Under the pieces are notes generated by a model that was not told the DNA's origin, did not search any database, and worked only from the letters and a program-made list of their open reading frames with translations. From the NCBI RefSeq assembly GCF_019510245.1, contig NZ_JAEKKT010000124.1, forward strand, positions 52,839-116,838: DNA of 64,000 nt. Reading direction: 5' to 3'. Below, in pieces: positions 35,865 to 44,430 of the stretch (its first letter is position 1; each line of letters opens with the position of its first letter). A program made the position numbers and the translations under genes. This DNA is from Streptomyces sp. (GTDB lineage Bacteria > Actinomycetota > Actinomycetes > Streptomycetales > Streptomycetaceae).

Positions 35865-36826
35865 CACTTCGCGACGGGGGCCGCGCAGATCGCGACGCCG
35901 GGTTCCCAGACGCTGCCGAGCACCAGATGGCGGCCGGTCCGGCAGACGCTGGTGACCATGCGGAAGCCTGAGTTCCGGCGGGCCAGGTGGTGGACGACCC
36001 GGCCGTGGTCGTCGAGCGCGAGGACGGCGACCGTGCCGACGGGGCGGTAGGGGGCGTGCACGGCGGCCCGGGCGGCCGCCCGGCGGACGGCGAGGGGGCT
36101 GTGGTGGAAGACGTCGAGCGGGGGGTTGCGCGGGCCGGCGAGGGCGACCCAGACGAGGTCTCCGTCGCGCCAGATGTTGTCGGGCATGCCGGGGAGTTCG
36201 GCGAAGAACTCGGCGCGGCCCGCGCGCGGGCCGGTGAGCCAGTAGCGGGTGAGGCGGTATGCGCCGGTCTCGGCGACGATCAGGAAGGTGCCGTCGCCGC
36301 TCACGGTCAGCCCGTTGGCGAACTGGAAGCCGTCCCAGGCCACTTCGGCGGTACGCGCACCCGGTGCGAGGCGCAGCAGGCGGCCGGTGCCGCTGTGCTC
36401 GACGATGTCGCCGATCCACTGGTCGAGGGGGAACCGGCGGCTGGAGGCGGTGAAGTACACGGTGCCGTCGGGCAGGGCGACCACGTTGCTCGCGAACCGC
36501 AGCGGCTCCCCCTCGACCGTGTCGGCGAGGACGCGGACGGCGCCGTCGTCGAGGCCGACGCGCAGCAGGCCGCGCTCCGCGTCGCAGACCAGCAGGTCGC
36601 CATCGGGGAGGAGGTCGAGCCCGAGCGGGCGGCCGCCGGTCCGGGCGAGGGTCCGGACCCGGGCGGTGTCCGGGTCGCCGAGCCCGTCCAGGCGCAGGAT
36701 ACGGCCGTCCTCGACGCCGGTCAGGACCCGGCCGTCCGGATCCGTCACCACGTCCTCCGGGCCCCGGCCGCCGACGGCGACGTAGTGAAGGGGGACGAGG
36801 CGCGTGGGTCGGTCCATGAGACCCAT
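35864..36826 (-). CDS. SMP-30/gluconolactonase-like beta-propeller protein
   Basis: The 320-residue protein has the calcium-dependent SMP-30/strictosidine-synthase-like propeller pattern: G-P-E-D-V-V at the start, [24 protein letters not shown] and P-G-M-P-D-N-I. The Glu, Asn, Asn and Asp in these are the usual metal ligands. It may hydrolyse lactones or organophosphate-like esters. Two ATG codons, 36826 and 36817, are both possible. It follows the HTH gene by 20 bp and is probably co-transcribed with it. Confidence 0.8.
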   Translation of the reverse strand: MGLMDRPTRLVPLHYVAVGGRGPEDVVTDPDGRVLTGVEDGRILRLDGLGDPDTARVRTLARTGGRPLGLDLLPDGDLLVCDAERGLLRVGLDDGAVRVLADTVEGEPLRFASNVVALPDGTVYFTASSRRFPLDQWIGDIVEHSGTGRLLRLAPGARTAEVAWDGFQFANGLTVSGDGTFLIVAETGAYRLTRYWLTGPRAGRAEFFAELPGMPDNIWRDGDLVWVALAGPRNPPLDVFHHSPLAVRRAAARAAVHAPYRPVGTVAVLALDDHGRVVHHLARRNSGFRMVTSVCRTGRHLVLGSVWEPGVAICAAPVAK

Positions 36827-36846
36827 GGTGGCAGGGGTAACCGCTC

Positions 36847-37134
36847 TCACCAGCCCTTCTCGAACATCCGGGCCACTTCGGCCATCCGGATCTCGTCGCG
36901 CCGGTAGTAGACCCGGTGCCGGATGCGCTTGGTGCGGAGCAGGCCGAGCCGGGCCAGCAGGTCCAGATGGGCGCCGGCGACCTTGCGGGAGACCCCGAGC
37001 TTGGCGGCGACGGCCCGGACGGTGACGCCGTCCTCGGCGAGGTCGGCGTGGCGCTGGGGCGGGAAGTGGGCCGCCGGATCCTTGAGCCAGTCCAGGATCT
37101 CCAGGCGGCTTGCGCGCGTGGCGTTCCTCAGCAT
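36847..37134 (-). CDS. Small winged-helix regulator (ArsR-like)
   Basis: The 95-residue protein is one winged-helix domain: [30 protein letters not shown] and [17 protein letters not shown] for the wing. The ArsR-type pattern lacks the Cys metal site of SmtB/ArsR sensors. It directly precedes the SMP-30 gene and may regulate it. Confidence 0.8.
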   Translation of the reverse strand: MLRNATRASRLEILDWLKDPAAHFPPQRHADLAEDGVTVRAVAAKLGVSRKVAGAHLDLLARLGLLRTKRIRHRVYYRRDEIRMAEVARMFEKGW

Positions 37135-37294
37135 CCGACCGGCCTCCGTCCCTGCCTCCTCGCAGTGTGTGTTCCCACTGTCCCGCAGCCGAAGCGCCCA
37201 CGCGCAGGAGTCCGTTGCGATGTCCGAGATCGAACGGCCGTACGGGATCGGCCGGTCGTGGCCTTGCCCGCGCTCCGGATCCCGGGCAGGGCGG

Positions 37295-37326
37295 AGGGGC
37301 CCGGCCGTCCCCTTACGGCCGGGCCC
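37295..37326 (-). terminator. Stem-loop downstream of GH53 gene
   Basis: Thirteen-base perfect arms (GGGGCCCGGCCGT and ACGGCCGGGCCCC) with a 6-base loop lie 14 bp past the galactanase stop codon. Confidence 0.8.
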
Positions 37327-37340
37327 CCGTCAGCGGTGGC

Positions 37341-38903
37341 TCAGCGGTGGCTGAACCACGCCATGGAGGACAGCGCCTTGTCGTCGTAGCCGAACAGGGC
37401 CTGGTTCTCCCAGCCGTTGCCGGACGTGGCGTCGGTCGGGTCCCAGCCGTTGCCGGTGACGGCGGTCCAGGTCGCCTCCCAGTAGAAGACGCCGAGGCCA
37501 CGGCCGTTCGGGACCGCCTCGACGATGCTCGCGACGGCGTTCATCCAGGCCAGCTGCCCCGCGGCGGTGGCCGGGTAGCCGGTGACCAGCTCGCTGCTGG
37601 TGTCGATCTGGTTCTCCAGCGAGTCGTCCTGGGCCAGGGTGAACGGGTAGGCGGTCTCGGCGACGAAGACCGGCTTGGAGTAGCGGGAGGCCACGTCGTC
37701 CAGGGTGGTCTGGGCGGCTGCCAGCGAGCCGTGCCAGTAGCCGTAGTACGACAGCCCGATCACGTCGTAGTTGATGCCGTAGGTCCTGGCGTTGTCGAAC
37801 CACCAGCGGACGGTGGCGTCGTCGCCCGCGTTGGCCAGGTGCAGGGCGACCCTGGTGGCGGAGGAGACGGCCTTGGCGGCGCTGTAGCCGGAGTTGATCA
37901 GGCCGGCGAGCTGGGACCAGTTGTCGGTGGAGCCCTCGGACCAGAGCATGCCGCCGTTGATCTCGTTGCCGATCTGGACCATGTCGGCGGTGGTGCCCTG
38001 GGACTTCAGGGCGTTGAGGACGTCGTACGTGTGGTTGTACACGTCGGTCTTCAGCTGGCTGTAGGAGTCGCCCGCCCAGGCGGCGGGCTTGGTCTGCTTG
38101 CCCGGGTCGGCCCAGGTGTCCGAGTAGTGGAAGTCGACGAGGAGCTTCATGCCGGCCGCCTTGATCCGCTTGGCCATGGCCAGTACGTGCGCCTTGTCGC
38201 TGTAGCCGTCGGCCGGGTTGACCCAGACCTTCAGGCGCGCGTAGTTCATGCCGGCGTTCTTCAGGATGGTGACCGCGTCCCCGGTGGCGCCGGAGCTGGC
38301 CCGGTAGACCCCGCCCTTGGCCTCGCTCTTGGCCAGTGAGGAGATGTCCGCGCCCTTGACGGACAGGCCCGTCGAACCGGGCGCGAAGGTCAGGTCGTCG
38401 ACGTTGATCCAGTTGCCCGCGTTGGCGTCCGAGTAGATGCTCACGGTGCACTGGTTGTTGGTGACCGCGACCGACGTGACGATCCGCACCCAGCTGCCGG
38501 CGGAGACCGGCAGGTCGGTCCTCTGCTCCGAACTGCCGCAGTTCTTCAGGGATATGTACGCGGAGTTCTGACCGCCGCTGGAGCGGACCCAGGCGGTGAG
38601 GGTGTAGTTCCCGTTGGTCAGGCCCGACAGGTACTGGTAGGTCTCCACCTTGTAGGCGGAGGCCGAGTAGTGGCTGAGGCGGTAACTGCCGCTGTGGCCG
38701 CCGGACTCGGTGTACGAGGCGCCCGTGTCGCCGTACTCCGACCAGCCGGTGGGCGTGGCCACGCCCGCACCGTCCGACTCGAAGCCGCCGTTGGTGAGGG
38801 TGCTCGCCGCCTGGGCGGTCTGCGCCGGGAGGGCGGTGAGGGCGAGCCCGGCCAGGAGCGGCAGCAGCAGGGCCCTGAGGGTGCGTCTGGGATGGAACAT
38901 CAT
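37341..38903 (-). CDS. Secreted endo-beta-1,4-galactanase (GH53) with N-terminal CBM
   Basis: The 520-residue protein has a Sec signal (about 1-33), a beta-sandwich carbohydrate-binding module (about 34-175, T-L-T-N-G-G-F-E-S-D, similar to CBM61 or CBM4/9 types) and a GH53 barrel. The acid/base is Glu314 (Q-I-G-N-E-I-N-G-G) and the nucleophile Glu416 (F-V-A-E-T-A-Y-P). It cuts beta-1,4-galactan or arabinogalactan outside the cell, producing oligosaccharides for the adjacent importer and GH42 enzyme. It lies downstream of the GH42 gene and probably shares its promoter. Confidence 0.92.
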   Translation of the reverse strand: MMFHPRRTLRALLLPLLAGLALTALPAQTAQAASTLTNGGFESDGAGVATPTGWSEYGDTGASYTESGGHSGSYRLSHYSASAYKVETYQYLSGLTNGNYTLTAWVRSSGGQNSAYISLKNCGSSEQRTDLPVSAGSWVRIVTSVAVTNNQCTVSIYSDANAGNWINVDDLTFAPGSTGLSVKGADISSLAKSEAKGGVYRASSGATGDAVTILKNAGMNYARLKVWVNPADGYSDKAHVLAMAKRIKAAGMKLLVDFHYSDTWADPGKQTKPAAWAGDSYSQLKTDVYNHTYDVLNALKSQGTTADMVQIGNEINGGMLWSEGSTDNWSQLAGLINSGYSAAKAVSSATRVALHLANAGDDATVRWWFDNARTYGINYDVIGLSYYGYWHGSLAAAQTTLDDVASRYSKPVFVAETAYPFTLAQDDSLENQIDTSSELVTGYPATAAGQLAWMNAVASIVEAVPNGRGLGVFYWEATWTAVTGNGWDPTDATSGNGWENQALFGYDDKALSSMAWFSHR

Positions 38904-38939
38904 CGTCCGTCGTCCCTTCGACGTGACTGGGGTGGGGTG

Positions 38940-38960
38940 TCCTCCGGCGGGGCCGGAGGA
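38940..38960 (-). terminator. Small hairpin between GH42 and GH53 genes
   Basis: TCCTCCGGC-ggg-GCCGGAGGA is a perfect 9-bp stem in the 147-bp gap between two genes in the same direction. It may attenuate the downstream galactanase gene or stabilise the upstream mRNA end. Confidence 0.45.
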
Positions 38961-39050
38961 GGCCCCCTCCGCCCGCGGCTCTCGTGGCACTCGCGGACGG
39001 AGGGGAGTCGGTGCGGGGCCGGGCCGGCGGCGCTGCCCGGCCGGGCGGGC

Positions 39051-41081
39051 TCAGCCGTCGAGTCGCACGACCCGCACGGTGCCCGCGGGAACCGCGAGGC
39101 GGCCCGCGGCGCGCTCGCCCGTCAGCAGCTCGGTGCCGTGCGACTCGAGGGGCACCTTGGCGTCGGTGGCGGTGTGGTTGATCGCGAACAGGAAGGAGCC
39201 GGACTCGCCGGCGCGGCGCACCACCTCCACGTCGCGGGGCAGTTCGGCGCGCGGCGCGATCCGGGCGTCCTCGGCGGCCCGGCCGAGCAGGGCGTCCAGG
39301 CCGTGCGCGTCCAGGCGCGTCGACACGTACCAGGCGGTGCCCTCCCCCAGCCGGTGCCGGGTGACCGCGGGCCGGCCGGCGGTGAGACCGTCGGCGTAGC
39401 TCCAGACGGTCTCGGCGGTGCCCGGGACGACGAACTCGGTCCAGACGTCTCCGATGAGCTCGGGTACGTCGGGGCCGTCGGGGCCGGTGAGCCTGACCCG
39501 CTGGTCCTTCAGGAGCGGGGAGAACTCCTCGACCGTGAGGCCCAGGGTCTCGCGGAGGGTGCCCGGGTAGGCGCCCTCGTGCACCGCGTCGTGCTCGTCG
39601 ACGATCCCCGAGAAGTACGAGACGACCAGCGTGCCGCCGTTCTCGACGTACTCGCGGAGGTTGTTCCCGGCCGCCTCCGTCATCAGGTACAGGGCCGGTA
39701 CGACGACAAGGGGATAGGCCGACAAGTCGCTTTCCGGGTGGGCGAAGTCGACGGTGAGGTGGCGGTCGTAGAGGGCCTCGTAGAAGGCGTCGGCGCGTTC
39801 GCGCGGGTCGTGGTCCTCGCTGGGGCGCCACTGGAGGTTCTGCGCCCACCAGGACTGCCAGTCCCACAGGACGGCGACGTCGGCCCGGGTCCGGGTGCCC
39901 CTGATCTGGGTCAGCGAGTCGATGGCGGCGCCGAGTTCCACGACCTCGCGCCACACGCGGGTCTCGGTGCCGCCGTGCGGGAGCATCGCGGAGTGGAACT
40001 TCTCGGCGCCGCGCCGGGACTGCCGCCACTGGAAGAACATGGCGCCGTCGGAGCCGCGGGCCACGTGCGCGAGGGAGTTGCGGGCCATCTGGCCGGGGCC
40101 CTTCGCGGGGTTGCGGGGCTGCCAGTTGACGCCCGAGGTGGAGTGTTCGAGGAGCAGCCAGGGGGCGCCGCCGGCCACCGAGCGGGTGAGGTCGGCGGCC
40201 ATGGCGAGGTTGACGTGGGTGCGGCGGCCGTCGGTGATCAGGTAGTGGTCGTTGGTGACCAGGTCGACCTCGCGGCCCCAGGCCCAGTAGTCGATGGAGT
40301 CGCACTGGCTGAGGGCGGTCATGAAGTTGGTGGTGACCGGGACGCCGGGCGAGAGGCGGTGCAGGATGTCCCGCTCCATGCGGAAGTTCTCGCGGATGGT
40401 GGCGTCGGCGAACCGCTTGTAGTCGAGGGCCTGGCCTGGGTTGACCACGGTCGGGGTGACGCGCGGCGGGTTGATCTGGGCCAGGTCGGTGTAGTGCTGG
40501 CCCCAGAAGGCCGTGCCCCAGGCCTCGTTGACGGCGTCGACGGTGCCGTGGGCACCCGCGAGCCAGCGGCGGAAGTGGGCGGCGCAGGAGTCGCAGTAGC
40601 AGGCCGAGACCGGGACGCCGTACTCGTTGTGGACATGCCACAGCGCGAGGGCCGGGTGGTGGCCGTAGCGCTCGGCGAGGCGGGTGGTGATGTTCGCGGC
40701 GGCGGCACGGTAGTCGGCGTTGGAGTGGCAGATGGCGCCGCGCGAGCCGAACTCGTGGCGCACGCCCTCCGCGGTCACCGGCAGGGCCTCGGGGTGGGCG
40801 CGGTAGAACCAGGCGGGCGGTGCCACGGTGGGGGTGCCGAGGTCGACGCGGATGCCGTTCTCGTGGAGCAGGTCGAGGACCCGGTCGAGCCAGCCGAAGT
40901 CGTACTCCCCCGGCGCCGGCTCCAGCAGGGCCCAGGAGAAGATCCCGACGCTCACCATCGCGACCCCGGCCTCGCGCATCAGCCGGACGTCCTCGTGCCA
41001 GACGCTCTCCGGCCACTGCTCGGGGTTGTAGTCCCCACCGAAGGCGAGCCTGGTCAGGCCCCTGGGGGTGGTGTCCGGCAT
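39051..41081 (-). CDS. Beta-galactosidase, GH42
   Basis: The 676-residue protein has the GH42 three-domain layout. The barrel contains acid/base Glu153 (W-H-V-H-N-E-Y-G) and nucleophile Glu312 (L-L-E-H-S-T-S-G). A cysteine cluster (118, 161, 163 and 166) forms the typical zinc site. The trimerisation domain includes V-V-P-A-L-Y-L-M-T. No signal peptide is present, so it cleaves imported galacto-oligosaccharides in the cytoplasm. GGGAGAG precedes the ATG. It is divergent from the importer operon across the operator-bearing region. Confidence 0.94.
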   Translation of the reverse strand: MPDTTPRGLTRLAFGGDYNPEQWPESVWHEDVRLMREAGVAMVSVGIFSWALLEPAPGEYDFGWLDRVLDLLHENGIRVDLGTPTVAPPAWFYRAHPEALPVTAEGVRHEFGSRGAICHSNADYRAAAANITTRLAERYGHHPALALWHVHNEYGVPVSACYCDSCAAHFRRWLAGAHGTVDAVNEAWGTAFWGQHYTDLAQINPPRVTPTVVNPGQALDYKRFADATIRENFRMERDILHRLSPGVPVTTNFMTALSQCDSIDYWAWGREVDLVTNDHYLITDGRRTHVNLAMAADLTRSVAGGAPWLLLEHSTSGVNWQPRNPAKGPGQMARNSLAHVARGSDGAMFFQWRQSRRGAEKFHSAMLPHGGTETRVWREVVELGAAIDSLTQIRGTRTRADVAVLWDWQSWWAQNLQWRPSEDHDPRERADAFYEALYDRHLTVDFAHPESDLSAYPLVVVPALYLMTEAAGNNLREYVENGGTLVVSYFSGIVDEHDAVHEGAYPGTLRETLGLTVEEFSPLLKDQRVRLTGPDGPDVPELIGDVWTEFVVPGTAETVWSYADGLTAGRPAVTRHRLGEGTAWYVSTRLDAHGLDALLGRAAEDARIAPRAELPRDVEVVRRAGESGSFLFAINHTATDAKVPLESHGTELLTGERAAGRLAVPAGTVRVVRLDG

Positions 41082-41107
41082 GGATCTCTCCCGTTTAATC
41101 GATCATT

Positions 41108-41121
41108 TGGGAACGTTCACA
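41108..41121. promoter_or_regulatory. LacI-type operator near GH42 start
   Basis: TGGGAACGTTCACA shares the GAACG(T/C)TCACA core with two other sites in this gap. It lies 27 bp before the GH42 start codon. Confidence 0.6.
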
Positions 41122-41168
41122 CACATCGATCGTGGCGTGAGCCCAACATAACCGCACAGCAACAACCA

Positions 41169-41199
41169 TTGACAAGTGTCCGGGATGTTTCTCTACTGT
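41169..41199 (+). promoter_or_regulatory. Promoter of the galacto-oligosaccharide importer operon
   Basis: TTGACA (41169-41174) and TACTGT (41194-41199) are spaced by 19 bp. The second operator overlaps the -10 box, which fits repression by the LacI protein. Confidence 0.6.
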
Positions 41200-41211
41200 G
41201 AACGCTCACAG
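41196..41211. promoter_or_regulatory. LacI-type operator (best palindrome)
   Basis: CTGTGAACGCTCACAG is a 16-base inverted repeat overlapping the -10 element of the importer promoter. It is the most symmetric of three sites and the probable main target of the adjacent LacI-family regulator. Confidence 0.7.
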
Positions 41212-41249
41212 AGCATGACACGGACTCGCGACGGGCGATGATCCGGGTC

Positions 41250-41263
41250 TGAGAACGCTCACA
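41250..41263. promoter_or_regulatory. LacI-type operator upstream of binding-protein gene
   Basis: TGAGAACGCTCACA repeats the core of the other two operators and lies about 60 bp before the binding-protein start, downstream of the predicted transcription start. Confidence 0.6.
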
Positions 41264-41321
41264 CACCATCTGCAGGGCAGGTTCCCGCGACGTGCGGGGG
41301 CCCAGGTCAGGGGAGAGATCC

Positions 41322-42542
41322 ATGCCGCACACGAAGCGCCGCCGCCTCGTGACAACCGCCGTCGCCGTCTCGCTCGGCGCCACCGCCCTCGCCGCCTGCG
41401 GCTCGTCCGACGACAGCAAGGCCGACTCCGGTCCTGTCTCGCTGACGTACTGGGCCTGGGCGCCCGGTATGGACAAGGTCGTGGACCTGTGGAACAAGGG
41501 CGAGGGCAAGAAGGAGCAGATCACCGTCACGGTGAAGAAGCAGGCGTCCGGCGACACGCTGGTGACCAAGATCCTCACCGCGCACAAGGCGAAGAACGGC
41601 CCCGACCTGGTGCAGGCCGAGTACCAGGCGCTCCCGACTCTGGTCTCCAACGACGCGGTCGCCGACATATCCAAGTCGGTCGGCGACGCGAAGTCGAAGT
41701 TCGCCGACGGCGTCTGGCAGCAGGTCACGCTGGGCACGGACGCGGTGTACGCGGTGCCGCAGGACATCGGCCCGATGATGTTCTACTACCGCGCGGACCT
41801 CTTGTTCTCCGCCAACGACTCGGGCCTCTTCGCAGGTCTCGCCCAGCAGGCCGGCGCCAAGTGGTGGACCACCTCCGGCGACAAGTGGAAGGTCGCCATC
41901 GACGACGCGGCCACCCAGAAGGTCGCCAGGTTCTGGGGCGGTCTGGTCAAGGAGGGCGTCATCGACAACCAGCCGATGTACACCCCGGCCTGGAACAAGG
42001 CGCTCGACACCGGCAAGCAGATCGCCTGGGTCTCGGCCGTGTGGGCGCCGGGCACGCTGACCACGGCCGCGCCCGACACCAAGGGCAAGTGGGCGATGGC
42101 CCCGCTCCCCCAGTGGTCCGCGTCCGAGAACGTCACCGGCAGCTGGGGCGGCTCCTCGACCGCCGTCACCACCGACTCCAAGCACCATGCGGCCGCCGCC
42201 AAGTTCGCGGCCTGGCTGAACACCGACGGCGAGGCGCTCAACGCGCTGGCCAAGGAGGGCGGCATCTACCCGGCCGCGACGAACGCCCAGACCAGCGGCG
42301 CCTTCGCCACCTCGCCCGACTACTTCTCGAACCAGTCGGACTTCTACGCCAAGGCCGCCGAGATCGCGAAGACCACGGCGCCCTCCGCCTGGGGCCCGAA
42401 CGTGAACGTCGCCTACACGTCCTTCAACGACGCGTTCGGCGCCGCCGCGAAGAGCAAGTCGGACTTCACCGCCGCCCTGAAGAAGATGCAGGACGACACG
42501 GTCGCCGACATGAAGAAGCAGGGCTTCGAGGTCTCTCAGTGA
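41322..42542 (+). CDS. Galacto-oligosaccharide ABC importer binding lipoprotein (shortened)
   Basis: The 406-residue protein has a lipoprotein signal with lipobox L-A-A-C (Cys26) and the family 1 solute-binding fold (Y-W-A-W, N-G-P-D-L-V-Q-A-E, Y-A-V-P-Q-D-I-G-P-M-M-F-Y-Y). Close family members usually have some 35-40 residues with a W-D-E-F-type helix between R-A-D-L and F-S-A-N-D. Here residue 160 joins directly to L-F-S-A-N-D-S-G, an apparent in-frame deletion. It heads a binding protein/permease/permease/LacI operon and should deliver galactan fragments. GGGGAGAG precedes the ATG. Confidence 0.87.
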   Translation: MPHTKRRRLVTTAVAVSLGATALAACGSSDDSKADSGPVSLTYWAWAPGMDKVVDLWNKGEGKKEQITVTVKKQASGDTLVTKILTAHKAKNGPDLVQAEYQALPTLVSNDAVADISKSVGDAKSKFADGVWQQVTLGTDAVYAVPQDIGPMMFYYRADLLFSANDSGLFAGLAQQAGAKWWTTSGDKWKVAIDDAATQKVARFWGGLVKEGVIDNQPMYTPAWNKALDTGKQIAWVSAVWAPGTLTTAAPDTKGKWAMAPLPQWSASENVTGSWGGSSTAVTTDSKHHAAAAKFAAWLNTDGEALNALAKEGGIYPAATNAQTSGAFATSPDYFSNQSDFYAKAAEIAKTTAPSAWGPNVNVAYTSFNDAFGAAAKSKSDFTAALKKMQDDTVADMKKQGFEVSQ

Positions 42543-43528
42543 CCAGCCCCACCGTCCGGAAGCCGTACGGGGTCAAGGGGGCCCCGTACCGCCACCCGTC
42601 TCCCACCACCACCCTCAGACGAGCGCGGAGCGCCCCCTACTTTTTCCTCGTCCCCGCCGCGGTCCTCTTCGCCCTGTTCTTCGCGCTGCCCATCGGGTAC
42701 GCGCTCTGGCTCAGCTTCCGCAAGGTGCACGTGTCCGGGCTCGGCCTGGGCGCGGGTGCCCGCACGGAGGTCTGGGCCGGCCTGGAGAACTACCGGGACG
42801 CCCTCACCGACAACGAGTTCTACGAGGGTGCGCTGCGCGTTCTCGGCTACGGCTGCATCGTCGTCCCGGTGATGCTGGGCCTCGCCCTCCTGTTCGCCCT
42901 GATGCTCGACTCCGAGCGGGTCCGCCTCGCCCCGTTCACCCGGCTCGCGATCTTCCTGCCGTACGCCATCCCCGGTGTGGTGGCCGCGCTGCTGTGGGGC
43001 TTCCTGTACCTGCCGGACGTCAGCCCCTTCTACTACGTGCTCGCGAAGCTGCACCTGCCGCAGCCGAACCTGCTGGACGGCGGGCCGCTGTACCTGGCCC
43101 TGTCCAACATCGCGGTGTGGGGCGGCACCGGCTTCAACATGATCGTCATCTACACCTCGCTCAGGTCCATCCCGGCCGAGGTCCACGAGGCGGCGAAGCT
43201 CGACGGCGCCACCCCGCTGCAGACCGCCCTGCGGATCAAGATCCCGATGGTGGCGCCCTCGCTGGTGCTCACCTTCTTCTTCTCGATCATCGCGACGCTG
43301 CAGGTGTTCAACGAGCCGATGACCCTGAAGCCCCTGACCAACTCGGTCAGCACGACCTGGAGCCCGCTGATGAAGGTGTATGTCGACGCCTTCGCCAAGG
43401 GGGACATCTACTCGGCGGCGGCCGAGGCGACGCTGATCGCCCTCGCCACGCTCGCGCTGTCCTTCGCGTTCCTGCGGGCCGCGAACCGCCGAAACAAGCG
43501 GGACGCCAGTCAAGGAGGTGCACCGTGA
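42539..43528 (+). CDS. Sugar ABC transporter permease (MalF type)
   Basis: The 329-residue protein has six main helices after a Pro-rich N-terminus, and the EAA loop E-A-A-K-L-D-G-A-T-P-L-Q-T-A-L-R-I-K-I-P that contacts the ATPase. GTG at 42539 overlaps the binding-protein stop (GTGA). No ATPase gene is in the operon. Many Streptomyces sugar importers share the MsiK ATPase encoded elsewhere, so the same is inferred here. Confidence 0.92.
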   Translation: MTSPTVRKPYGVKGAPYRHPSPTTTLRRARSAPYFFLVPAAVLFALFFALPIGYALWLSFRKVHVSGLGLGAGARTEVWAGLENYRDALTDNEFYEGALRVLGYGCIVVPVMLGLALLFALMLDSERVRLAPFTRLAIFLPYAIPGVVAALLWGFLYLPDVSPFYYVLAKLHLPQPNLLDGGPLYLALSNIAVWGGTGFNMIVIYTSLRSIPAEVHEAAKLDGATPLQTALRIKIPMVAPSLVLTFFFSIIATLQVFNEPMTLKPLTNSVSTTWSPLMKVYVDAFAKGDIYSAAAEATLIALATLALSFAFLRAANRRNKRDASQGGAP

Positions 43529-44430
43529 GTTCTCTTGCCGTCCGCAAGGCCGCCCCGGCCGCCGGCACGACGCCCGGCACCGCCCAGGGGCCGCCGCTGC
43601 GCCGCCGTGTCGCCCTGATCCCGACGGCCGTCCTCGTGCTGGGCGCGGTGTACACGCTGCTGCCGGTCGCCTGGGTGGTGATCGCCTCCACCAAGTCCGG
43701 CAGTGAGCTGTTCTCCACGTTCACGTTCCTGCCCGGTACCGGCTTCGCCCAGAACCTCAAGGACCTCAGCGCCTACCGGGACGGCATCTACTGGCAGTGG
43801 ATGGCCAACTCCGCCCTGTACGCCGGTCTCGGTGCCGTGGTCTCGACGTGCGTGTCGGCGGTCAGCGGCTACGCCCTCGCCGTCTACCGGTTCAGGGGCC
43901 GGGAGGCGATCTTCAACGTGCTGCTCGCGGGCGTCCTGATGCCCCCGGTCATCCTCGCCATCCCGCAGTACCTGCTGCTCGCCAAGGCGAACCTCACGGA
44001 CTCCTACCTGTCCGTGCTGCTCCCCCAGATCCTCACCCCCTACGGTGTCTACCTCTCGCGGATCTACGCGGCCGCGGCCGTCCCCGCCGACGTGGTGGAG
44101 GCCGGACGGATGGACGGGGCCGGCGAGTGGCGGATCTTCACCCGGATCGCGCTGCCGATGATGATCCCCGGCATGGTGACGGTGTTCCTGTTCCAGTTCG
44201 TGGCCATCTGGAACAACTTCCTGCTGCCGTACATCATGCTGAGCAACGACGAGCGGTTCCCGCTCACCCTCGGTCTGTACACGCTCCTGATGCAGGGCGC
44301 CAACACCCCGGCCCTGTACACCCTGGTGATCACCGGCGCGTTCCTGGCCGTACTGCCGCTGATCGCGCTCTTCCTGGTCATTCAGCGCTTCTGGAGCCTT
44401 GACCTGCTGTCCGGGGCCGTAAAGTCATGA
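43525..44430 (+). CDS. Sugar ABC transporter permease (MalG type)
   Basis: The 301-residue protein has six helices and the EAA-type loop V-V-E-A-G-R-M-D-G-A-G-E-W-R-I-F. It pairs with the preceding permease. GTG at 43525 has AAGGAGG before it and overlaps the previous stop (GTGA). The end overlaps the LacI start (ATGA), so the operon from binding protein to regulator is translationally coupled. Confidence 0.92.
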   Translation: MSSLAVRKAAPAAGTTPGTAQGPPLRRRVALIPTAVLVLGAVYTLLPVAWVVIASTKSGSELFSTFTFLPGTGFAQNLKDLSAYRDGIYWQWMANSALYAGLGAVVSTCVSAVSGYALAVYRFRGREAIFNVLLAGVLMPPVILAIPQYLLLAKANLTDSYLSVLLPQILTPYGVYLSRIYAAAAVPADVVEAGRMDGAGEWRIFTRIALPMMIPGMVTVFLFQFVAIWNNFLLPYIMLSNDERFPLTLGLYTLLMQGANTPALYTLVITGAFLAVLPLIALFLVIQRFWSLDLLSGAVKS

